Shown here piece after piece: positions 58,379 to 64,000 of a DNA stretch of 64,000 bases. The notes beneath the pieces were generated by a model. That model worked only from the letters and a program-made list of their open reading frames with translations, ran no database searches and had not been told where the DNA came from. The stretch's first letter is position 1, and the number at the start of each line of letters is the position of its first letter. The translations under genes were made by a program, and so were the position numbers. The stretch covers positions 2,852,001 to 2,916,000 of the forward strand of contig NZ_CP046535.1 of assembly GCF_009739515.1 (NCBI RefSeq), read 5' to 3'. Source of the DNA: Sphingomonas profundi. GTDB taxonomy: Bacteria > Pseudomonadota > Alphaproteobacteria > Sphingomonadales > Sphingomonadaceae.

Positions 58379-58543
58379 ATGCCGATCAACGCACTGGACG
58401 CCGGCGTGCTCGGCGTGATGCGCGCGATCGACGAAGCCGCCAGCGAGATCGATGCCGCCTTCGCCGCCGAGCTGCGCGCGCGTCACGGCACGCCCGAGTG
58501 GGATCGGCCAGCGCCGATGCACTTGGAAGCCTGCGACATCTGA
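58379..58543 (+). CDS. Small phage protein of unknown function
   Basis: 54 residues: MPINALDAGVLGVMRAIDEA, then a charged helix and the tail HLEACDI. It begins 2 bp after the preceding stop (a GTG at 58370 would also be in frame). No family recognised. Confidence 0.5.
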   Translation: MPINALDAGVLGVMRAIDEAASEIDAAFAAELRARHGTPEWDRPAPMHLEACDI

Positions 58544-58564
58544 TTGTGTGGCCGCAGTCGGGAT

Positions 58565-58600
58565 GAGGGTGTGCCCCCGAGTTCCGCGAAGCACACCCTC
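58565..58600. repeat. Inverted repeat in the gap before the endolysin gene
   Basis: GAGGGTGTGC (58565-58574) and GCACACCCTC (58591-58600), perfect 10-bp arms, 16-nt loop. There is no T run. The remaining 140 bp before the endolysin hold only its Shine-Dalgarno. Confidence 0.5.
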
Positions 58601-58740
58601 CCCGCTAAGCGAGGGTGGCCTTTCGACGATCGAAGTCGCGTTCCGGACCAATCCAGAAGGCCGCGTTTCCACGCTCTTCCGACGCCAGCCCAACCAGCTC
58701 GACCGGATGCCGTTCCGGTTGCCTCTCGAAAGGATGACCC

Positions 58741-59202
58741 ATGTCGACGGTATTCCCGCGCGAGAAGGACGCGCTTGCCTTCTACGGCTCGCCCGGCACC
58801 GGGCACGTGCGGATCAGGCCGCCGTATCAGCTCTGGTTCGGCGACCAGAAGGTCTCCTCGATCCTGATCCACGGCAAGTGCGCCGATAGCGCGCTGCGCG
58901 CCATGGAGCGGATCGCCGCCACGTACAGCCCGGCCGACATCCACCGGCTCGGCTTCGACGCGTTCGCCGGCTGCTTCAACGATCGCGACAAGCGCGGCGG
59001 CACGACGAAGTCGATGCACGCCTATGCCTGCGCGATCGACTGGAACGCCGGCCGCAATCCACTGCGCGCCGATCATCGCACGGCCTCGTTCGCCCGACCG
59101 GAGTGCAGGGCCTTCCTCGACGCCTGGGAGGCGGAGGGCTGGGTCAGCCTCGGCCGGGCCCGGGACTATGACTGGATGCACGTCCAGGCGGCGCGGCTGT
59201 GA
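58741..59202 (+). CDS. Endolysin, M15-family peptidase
   Basis: 153 residues. The M15 zinc signature S-x-H-x-x-(G/A)-x-A-x-D is present as SMHAYACAID (Ser91, His93, Asp100) and the second zinc His in YDWMHVQ (His147). M15 enzymes cut peptide bonds in peptidoglycan cross-links and serve as endolysins in many phages. AAGGA precedes the ATG. It lies directly before the holin-like and spanin genes, confirming a lysis role. No signal peptide, so it depends on a holin. Confidence 0.88.
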   Translation: MSTVFPREKDALAFYGSPGTGHVRIRPPYQLWFGDQKVSSILIHGKCADSALRAMERIAATYSPADIHRLGFDAFAGCFNDRDKRGGTTKSMHAYACAIDWNAGRNPLRADHRTASFARPECRAFLDAWEAEGWVSLGRARDYDWMHVQAARL

Positions 59203-59456
59203 GCGCGGATACCGGCATGGAGGCTGAGCGCGCCGCCGCCTCGCCGCCGATTGGCATCTCGTCGCGCCAGATCTTCGTCGTCGCGCTGCTCGCGATCGCC
59301 GGATGGCTCGCGGTGAGCGCCTGGATCATCACGCACTCGGCCGACGCCTCCGACCGCGCCGCGATCCTGCAGTCGGCGATCAACATCGCGACGACGGCGT
59401 TCGGCTTCTATCTCGGCTCGAGCGCCAGCTCGCGGAACAAGGACCACCGGCCATGA
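59199..59456 (+). CDS. Putative holin (two membrane spans)
   Basis: 85 residues from GTG 59199 (overlap GTGA); ATG 59217 is an alternative. Two hydrophobic segments: IFVVALLAIAGWLAVSAWII (residues about 25-44) and IATTAFGFYLGSSA (63-77), with a charged C-terminus (SRNKDHRP). Size, topology and position between endolysin and spanin genes match class II holins, which permeabilise the inner membrane at a set time. Confidence 0.75.
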   Translation: MSADTGMEAERAAASPPIGISSRQIFVVALLAIAGWLAVSAWIITHSADASDRAAILQSAINIATTAFGFYLGSSASSRNKDHRP

Positions 59457-59941
59457 ACGGCGGCGCGCTGGTCGACGTCGCCGCCGGGCTCGTGCCGGGC
59501 GGCGGCTGGGTGCGCACCGCGCTCCGGATCGCGGGCAAGGCGTGGCCGTATGTCGCGATCGCGGTGCTCGGCGTGGCGTTGCTGCTGACCCGCGGCACGC
59601 TCGATCGCGTGAAGGCGGAGGGTCGCGCGGCGATCGCCGATATCGGCCGGGCCTCAGCCGAGCGCGCCGCCGCCGACGCGCGCCGCGGCGAGGCGGCCGC
59701 AAGCACCTATGCCGCGCGCACCGCCGCGCTGCAGCCCATCATCCTCCGCTCGAAGGACACGGTGACCACCTATGCGCAGACACCTGCTGGCCGCACTCCC
59801 TGCCTTGCTGCTGACCGCGTGCATGGGCTCGACGAGCTCGACCGGGATCTCTTCACCCCGCCCGATCCCGCCGGCGCTGCGCGAGCCCTGCATGCCGACC
59901 CCGGCGCACCGCCAGCCGGACGGATCGTCGACCAGCGCTGA
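59453..59941 (+). CDS. Inner-membrane spanin (Rz-like)
   Basis: 162 residues. One N-terminal membrane span (AWPYVAIAVLGVALLLTRGT) is followed by a helical coiled coil (AIADIGRASAERAAADARRG, EAAASTYAARTAALQPIILR) and an acidic tail. This is i-spanin architecture. The ATGA overlap with the holin and the out-of-frame lipoprotein nested in its 3' part make the Rz/Rz1 assignment strong. Spanins fuse the inner and outer membranes in the last step of lysis. Confidence 0.82.
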   Translation: MNGGALVDVAAGLVPGGGWVRTALRIAGKAWPYVAIAVLGVALLLTRGTLDRVKAEGRAAIADIGRASAERAAADARRGEAAASTYAARTAALQPIILRSKDTVTTYAQTPAGRTPCLAADRVHGLDELDRDLFTPPDPAGAARALHADPGAPPAGRIVDQR

Positions 59942-60029
59942 CACCGAGGCGACGATCCGCGACGGCCGCATTGACCTGAAGGCATGCGACGACAAGCGAC
60001 GCCTGGCGGTAGACAGCTGGCCGATCTAA
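59772..60029 (+). CDS. Outer-membrane spanin lipoprotein (Rz1-like)
   Basis: 85 residues with a lipoprotein signal peptide (LAALPALLLTAC, lipobox LTAC, Cys about residue 17). The mature part is Pro/Ser-rich (SPRPIPPALREPCMPTPAHR), a usual Rz1 trait. It lies out of frame inside the i-spanin gene over 170 bp and runs 88 bp beyond it, the classic overlapping arrangement. Confidence 0.82.
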   Translation: MRRHLLAALPALLLTACMGSTSSTGISSPRPIPPALREPCMPTPAHRQPDGSSTSADTEATIRDGRIDLKACDDKRRLAVDSWPI

Positions 60030-60119
60030 AGTAATGACATCAGGGCCGAAACGACATCATAGGCGTCGGAACATCTCGCATGGCAAATCGCTACGACTCT
60101 CCCAATGCGGCGAGGTCAG

Positions 60120-60362
60120 ATGATGCCACCCTTCTATTTTCACGCGTACGAAGGCGATGAGATTAGGGATGGCGATGGGCAGGATTTACCCGACATCTGC
60201 TCTGTGCGGAGGGTGGCAGTTGCATACGCGGGCGATCTCCTGAAAGAGGCCGGCGACACGCTTTTTGATCATGACATGCGGCTCGTAGTTACAGACGGGA
60301 CCGGACTGACGTTGTTCTCGATCCTTATCGTCGCAACCGAGGCTCCATCCGTTCGATCCTAA
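60120..60362 (+). CDS. DUF6894-family small protein
   Basis: 80 residues: MPPFYFHAYEGDEIRDGDGQ, then DLPDICSVRRVAVAYAGDLL and LVVTDGTGLTLFSILIVATE. This is the DUF6894 pattern (F-x-F-H ... D-x-x-G-x-x-L-P-D ... A-x-x-A ... D-x-x-G-x-x-L-F), a common alphaproteobacterial orphan family of unknown function. GAGG stands before ATG 60120. It marks the start of an AT-richer accessory stretch after the lysis genes. Confidence 0.78.
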   Translation: MMPPFYFHAYEGDEIRDGDGQDLPDICSVRRVAVAYAGDLLKEAGDTLFDHDMRLVVTDGTGLTLFSILIVATEAPSVRS

Positions 60363-60603
60363 AGAAGCAACTCGAGGCTAGCGAGCAGCCAAGATCGGCG
60401 GGTTCGCGCGCGTCCCGCTCGATAATTATATGGATGCCAAGTGGAGGCTGGCGGCGGACGGCTGGCCGGATCGATGCGGGTATCGGCTGGGGTACCGCAG
60501 GCCGACGCACCATCAGAAACCCGCAGATTTTTGCGCCTGCAACCCGACAGCGACGGAGGGGTCCTCCGTCGCTGCACCTGTGTAATCAGGTTGTGTTGAC
60601 GAG
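60363..60603. other. Intergenic stretch with GGAGG-NNN-CCTCC hairpin (copy 3)
   Basis: No convincing gene. A 51-codon frame (60430-60585) is open but has no family signal. The region carries a perfect 12-bp stem CAGCGACGGAGG-GGT-CCTCCGTCGCTG at 60548-60574, the longest member of the hairpin family. It separates the DUF6894 and BLUF genes, which converge. Confidence 0.7.
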
Positions 60604-61059
60604 CTAGATTAGCAGGCCTCGACGGGGATCGCTTTCGCGACCGCCTGCTAAGCGCCGCCGACCATCACTTAGCGCAGCAAAGCCGACGAAGAAGGCCCGA
60701 AGATCGAAATCCGAGACGTTGTTCACAAGTGCCTTCACCTCTTGTTCGAACTCTCGAGTGTTTTCACGCCCGAGTGTTCGCTGCGTCATCGACCAATGCC
60801 CAAACTCTCGATGATCGATCTCCGTGTTGAAGATCACACGTATCTGGAAGTGGCGAACGTCGCGGGCGATCCGAGCATAGCACTCTGAAACCGCCTCATC
60901 TGGACCCTCCAGGGCTTGGAGGAAAAGCAACCCATCCCACAGCAGCAGGCCAGTGACACCATCACGCTTGTTCAAAGCCGCAGAGATACTGACGATCTCG
61001 GCGAACTGCTGCTGATCGTCTGGCGATCGGGCTTCGCTTGTATAGCAGATTCGCAGCAT
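60604..61059 (-). CDS. BLUF-domain blue-light photoreceptor
   Basis: 151 residues. A complete BLUF domain: RICYTSEARS (Tyr6), SAALNKRDGVTGLLLW (Asn30), LLFLQALEGP (Gln48), VRHFQIRVIFNTEIDHREFG and HWSMTQRTL (Trp89, Met91). Spacing from Tyr to Asn, Gln, Trp and Met (24, 42, 83, 85) equals that of AppA Tyr21, Asn45, Gln63, Trp104 and Met106. BLUF proteins bind FAD and respond to blue light. The C-terminal 50 residues are a short helical extension without a catalytic domain, so it must act through partners. AAGGAG precedes ATG 61059. Lower GC than the phage core suggests later acquisition. Confidence 0.9.
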   Translation of the reverse strand: MLRICYTSEARSPDDQQQFAEIVSISAALNKRDGVTGLLLWDGLLFLQALEGPDEAVSECYARIARDVRHFQIRVIFNTEIDHREFGHWSMTQRTLGRENTREFEQEVKALVNNVSDFDLRAFFVGFAALSDGRRRLAGGRESDPRRGLLI

Positions 61060-61297
61060 CGACCCATGCTCCTTACCTGACAGAGCGTACGAACGAGTGG
61101 TTACTAAAAAGCAACCATCAATCTGAGCCTGCAAGGAACTGAACTGAACACGTCCGCTGGTCGCGAGACCAGCGGGGGTTGCCGTGCGCCAACACGGCAA
61201 GCCGACGGAGAGTGATCCGTCACGCGCGGCTGGCTATGCCGCAAACGCCCCGCACCCGTTTCGAAGCGGGCGGGGCTCCCATGGACCTGCAATCGTT

Positions 61298-62104
61298 ATG
61301 GAAATGGAAATGACCTCGGTCGCGGCTACCCGCCCGGCCGCTCCCTACCTCGGCGGCAAGCGCAACCTCGCGAGCCGCCTCGTCAAGCGCATCGCCACGG
61401 TCCCGCACGAGACCTATGTCGAACCGTTCGTCGGCATGGGCGGCGTGTTCCTCCGTCGCACGGCGCGCCCGCGATCGGAGGTGATCAACGACATCTCGGG
61501 CGACGTGACGACGCTCTTCCGCGTGCTCCAGGAGCATTATCCCTACTTCGTCGACATGCTTCGCTGGCGGCTGACCAGCCGGGCAGAGTTCGATCGCCTC
61601 CGCGCTCTCCCGGCCGAGCGGCTGACCGACCTGCAGCGGGCGGCGCGCTTCCTCTACCTGCAGCGCCTCGCGTTCGGTGGGAAGGTGCGCGGCCAGCACT
61701 TCGGCGTCGATCGACGCACACCGGGCCGCTTCGACGTGACCAAGCTCGAGCCGATGCTGGCCGAGATCCATGATCGGCTCGCCGGCGTGGTGATCGAGCA
61801 GTTGCCCTATGCGGATGTGCTCCGGCGCTACGACGGGCCGGCGACGCTGTTCTACCTCGATCCGCCCTATTGGGGATGCGAGACGGACTATGGCCAGGAC
61901 GTGTTCGGCCGCGCCGACTTCGAGCTCCTGGCCGACCAGCTGGCAGGGATCTCGGGCCGCTTCATCCTCTCGATCAACGACACGCCGGGCGCGCGGGAGG
62001 TTTTCGGCCGGTTTCGGATCGACGAGGCCGAGACGACTTGGACGCTCGCAACCGCCGCTTCGGGCGGCGGGAAGCGGGTGACGGAGCTGATCGTCTCCGG
62101 CTGA
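61298..62104 (+). CDS. DNA adenine methylase, D12 class (Dam-like)
   Basis: 268 residues. Motif I FVGMGGVFLRR (SAM-binding F-x-G-x-G type), catalytic FYLDPPYWGC (DPPY motif IV), the N-terminal PYLGGKRNLASRL, which is standard for D12 enzymes, and EQLPYADVLRRYDGP. It methylates adenine N6; GATC is typical for the class but the site cannot be read. Three in-frame ATGs (61298, 61304, 61310) are possible starts. It is divergent from the BLUF gene across about 240 bp that holds no recognised gene. It may protect phage DNA or mark lysogens. Confidence 0.9.
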   Translation: MEMEMTSVAATRPAAPYLGGKRNLASRLVKRIATVPHETYVEPFVGMGGVFLRRTARPRSEVINDISGDVTTLFRVLQEHYPYFVDMLRWRLTSRAEFDRLRALPAERLTDLQRAARFLYLQRLAFGGKVRGQHFGVDRRTPGRFDVTKLEPMLAEIHDRLAGVVIEQLPYADVLRRYDGPATLFYLDPPYWGCETDYGQDVFGRADFELLADQLAGISGRFILSINDTPGAREVFGRFRIDEAETTWTLATAASGGGKRVTELIVSG

Positions 62105-62107
62105 TCG

Positions 62108-62413
62108 TCAGCCGCGGCGCCGACGGATCTCGGCCTTGTGGTCGCGCTCCGTCGGCTCCGGTGGCGGCGGCACGATCGGCACCTTGATCGGTTCGAGCGA
62201 AAGGCGCGCCTGGCGCTGGCCACAGGCGTCGCAGCGGAAGCGCGATGGCGCCGCCTCCCATGCCAGGTTCCAGCCACGCGCGAGAAAGTAGCCGACCAGC
62301 CCCTTAGCTTCGTAGACGGCTGACCGGCCGCAACCGCGCACCTGGCAGGTGATGCGTAGGTGGGCGTTGAGCTTCACCAGGTCGTGGAGCGTTTTCGGTC
62401 GGGCGATCCCCAT
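62108..62413 (-). CDS. Small zinc-ribbon protein
   Basis: 101 residues. ITCQVRGCGRSAVYEAKGLV and FRCDACGQRQARLSL give a C-x4-C ... C-x2-C pattern that fits a zinc ribbon, with a Pro-rich linker and a charged C-terminus (ERDHKAEIRRRRG). Related proteins are seen often in sphingomonad mobile elements from memory; function unknown. It converges with the methylase gene, 3 bp apart. Confidence 0.75.
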   Translation of the reverse strand: MGIARPKTLHDLVKLNAHLRITCQVRGCGRSAVYEAKGLVGYFLARGWNLAWEAAPSRFRCDACGQRQARLSLEPIKVPIVPPPPEPTERDHKAEIRRRRG

Positions 62414-62545
62414 GGTCGCGAATCATCCCTGCCGAGCCGCTCGCGCGAGCGATAGCCAACACGTCGGTGAACTGATCACCGGTCGCGGCGCCGCCTGATC
62501 CATAGCCGCGCTTCCTGCGCTGCCGCCCCAACCCACGAGGGAAAC

Positions 62546-63766
62546 ATGCTCACGAACGCTGCGGTAAAAGCCGCACGGCCGCGCGCGGCCGCCTACAAGC
62601 TGTCGGACGCCGGCGGCCTTCATCTCTACGTCGCACCGAACGGCCGCCGATCTTTCCGGATGCGCTTTCGCTGGCAGGGACGCGAGCAGTTGATGACCTT
62701 CGGCACCTGGCCGGAGGTCTCGCTCGACACGGCTCGCGCACAATGCGAGGCGGCGCGCACGCAGCTGGCCCGCGGCGAGGATCCGCGTACCGCTCCCGAT
62801 CGCTTGAATGCGCAACCCAGCGACTTTGAGACGATTGCCCGACGCTGGCAGGTCCACATGCTGCCGCGCTGGACCGTCGTCCATGCCGGCGATGTTCTGG
62901 CAAGCCTCGAGCGTGACATCTTCCCGGCGATCGGCGCAATGCCCGTGGGCGCGATCACGCCTCCTGTGGTGTTGAACGCTCTTAGAGTGATTGAACGACG
63001 CGGTCGGCTGGAGACAGCGCGCCGTGTACGCCAGCGCATCTCGGCCGTATTCCAGCACGCGATCGCCGAGGGCCTGGTCGAGAGCGACCCGGCCGCGCTG
63101 ATCGCTCGCGCGTTGCTGCCGCCAAGGCCGCAGCGCCGCCAGCCAGCGCTGGTCGATATCGACGACGCACGGGCGCTGCTCGCGGCTGTCGGCCGCCTGC
63201 AGGCGGCACCGACTGTGGCGCTCGCCTCGAGGTTCCTGGCGCTGACCGCCGTCCGCATGGCGGCGGTGCGCGGCGCACAATGGGAAGAGATCGAGGATCT
63301 GGAAGGAGAAGCACCAACGTGGCGCGTACCGGCGGCGCGGATGAAGCTCGCCGCGGCCAAGAAGCTTGACGCTGGCAACGATCATCTCGTGCCGCTCAGC
63401 AGGCAGGCGGTGCACCTGCTGCGCGTGGCGCGCAAACTCGGCCATGGCGCTGGACTGATTTTCCCCGGCAGCGATACGGCCTCGCCGATCGGCGAGGCGG
63501 CGATCGGCGCACTCTACACCCGCGCGGGTTTCGCCGGTCGTCATGTGCCGCACGGCTGGCGTGCTACCTTTTCGACGATCCTAAACGAGCGCTTTCCGGA
63601 AGAGCGCGGTGCAATCGATCGAGCGCTGGGCCATGTTGGCGGCGGGCGTGACGAGCGCGAGGAAGGAATCAATCGCAAGGTGGAAGGCGCCTACAACCGG
63701 GCCATGCACCTGCCACGGCGCCGGCGGCTGTTCCAAGCCTGGGCTGACGAGCTGGACGCAGCCTGA
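62546..63766 (+). CDS. Second integrase, P4-type tyrosine recombinase (DUF4102 N-terminus)
   Basis: 406 residues. The N-terminal DUF4102 domain (KLSDAGGLHLYVAPNGRRSF, MTFGTWPEVSLDTARAQ) is that of P4-like integrases. Catalytic residues: Arg in FLALTAVRMAAVRGAQW, His-x-x-Arg in PHGWRATFSTI, His in RALGHVGGG and Tyr in VEGAYNRAMH. GAGGG precedes the ATG. It is unrelated in subfamily to the integrase at 20605. Position at the right of the prophage suggests either that the element's real right end is near or that a second mobile element abuts it. Confidence 0.92.
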   Translation: MLTNAAVKAARPRAAAYKLSDAGGLHLYVAPNGRRSFRMRFRWQGREQLMTFGTWPEVSLDTARAQCEAARTQLARGEDPRTAPDRLNAQPSDFETIARRWQVHMLPRWTVVHAGDVLASLERDIFPAIGAMPVGAITPPVVLNALRVIERRGRLETARRVRQRISAVFQHAIAEGLVESDPAALIARALLPPRPQRRQPALVDIDDARALLAAVGRLQAAPTVALASRFLALTAVRMAAVRGAQWEEIEDLEGEAPTWRVPAARMKLAAAKKLDAGNDHLVPLSRQAVHLLRVARKLGHGAGLIFPGSDTASPIGEAAIGALYTRAGFAGRHVPHGWRATFSTILNERFPEERGAIDRALGHVGGGRDEREEGINRKVEGAYNRAMHLPRRRRLFQAWADELDAA

Positions 63767-64000
63767 TCGGCTCAGCCGTATCTCGACGGCTCGGCCGCGA
63801 CATATCCCGAACCTCTACGAGCGTGCGTCCGCCACGCTCGACTCGCCGGGACAACCCGGCCTCAGTCGCGGGGCATGCTGCCGCGACCAAGATCCACGCC
63901 GGCACGGTCATGTAGAAATGCCGGCTGATCGGATCGAAACTCCCCACCCCCCGATCAACCGCGTCTTGTTCTGCCTCAGCCTTACTCGCGCGCCATGGCG
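63767..64000. other. Sequence after the second integrase, no recognised gene or att site
   Basis: Contains a small hairpin (GCCGGG-ACAA-CCCGGC) possibly ending the integrase transcript. No tRNA and no copy of the tRNA-Pro 3' end are present. Confidence 0.6.

Larger units (their letters stand above)
20531..64000. mobile_element. Lambda-like prophage (siphovirus type), right end not resolved
   Basis: Left border at the tRNA-Pro 3' end, followed by integrase, excisionase-like gene, early genes, divergent CI/Cro-type switch, DNA packaging, head, tail and lysis genes, all in coherent order, and a second integrase at 62546-63766. No second copy of the tRNA 3' end is found before 64000, so the element either extends further right or was built from two elements. 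Packaging, head, tail and lysis modules look complete, so it may be inducible; one early gene is frameshifted and one is a remnant. Confidence 0.9.

Noticed and set aside
60430-60585. 51-codon plus-strand frame between DUF6894 and BLUF
   Set aside because: No Shine-Dalgarno, no family, and it runs through the perfect 12-bp hairpin; kept only as a note in the intergenic entry.
63669-63947. 92-codon minus-strand frame overlapping the end of the second integrase
   Set aside because: Overlaps a firm gene by about 100 bp, no Shine-Dalgarno, no recognisable domain.
63935-63965. GATCGAAACTCCCCACCCC as a possible attR
   Set aside because: Only partly similar to the tRNA-Pro 3' end (TTCGAATCCTCTCTCCCC), without a continuous identical core.
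1-64000. CRISPR arrays, rRNA genes, insertion sequences with transposase
   Set aside because: I looked for regularly spaced repeats, rRNA signatures and transposase motifs and saw none.

Overview
The window is a high-GC alphaproteobacterial chromosome segment, most likely from a sphingomonad (Sphingomonadales). This rests on gene content (GlnD, a long TonB-dependent receptor, class I lysyl-tRNA synthetase, RcnB-like secreted proteins) and on codon and GC style; it is an inference, since no rRNA is present.

Bases 1-20530 are ordinary chromosome. In order they hold the 3' part of glnD, a convergent TonB-dependent receptor, a minus-strand thrS - Uma2 - infC cluster, an outer-membrane protein, rsmE and gshA. 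Next comes an unusual 224-bp tandem duplication carrying large palindromes at the 5' end of a (2Fe-2S) subunit gene. After it lie two RcnB-like paralogues, a secreted hypothetical protein, lysS (class I), a membrane protein, a DinG-type helicase, a SixA-type phosphatase and tRNA-Pro(CGG).

From 20531 to near or past the right end lies a roughly 43-kb lambda-like (siphovirus-type) prophage, apparently integrated at the tRNA-Pro gene. Its left arm is on the minus strand: integrase, excisionase-like protein, MT-A70 methylase, a DUF5131 remnant, an ASCH-like protein, several small proteins joined by stop/start overlaps, a primase-helicase and Cro-like regulators. A divergent lysogeny switch (28868-28952) faces a CI/S24 repressor. 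Accessory genes (a secreted protein, DUF2971, NUDIX) come next. The right arm is on the plus strand: DUF3164, a NusG/KOW-like protein, terminase, gpW, portal, a protease-capsid fusion, head-tail proteins, tail tube, a tail assembly chaperone pair joined by a -1 frameshift, tape measure, tail tip, a collagen-repeat fibre, a Calx-beta tailspike, a GH5 hydrolase, and lysis genes (M15 endolysin, holin, nested Rz/Rz1). The far right holds further accessory genes: DUF6894, a complete BLUF blue-light receptor, a D12-class adenine methylase, a zinc-ribbon protein and a second, P4-type integrase. No attR copy of the tRNA 3' end is present, so the right boundary probably lies outside the window.

The observations I find most worth following are: (i) a G GGA AAC slippery heptamer directly before the stop of the tail chaperone gene; (ii) six copies of GTCCGCACC in both orientations around the terminase small-subunit start, a candidate packaging site; (iii) a BLUF photoreceptor with all photochemical residues at canonical spacing in the prophage; (iv) a phage NusG-like protein just upstream of the late genes; (v) a GGAGG-NNN-CCTCC hairpin family seen only beside the accessory genes.
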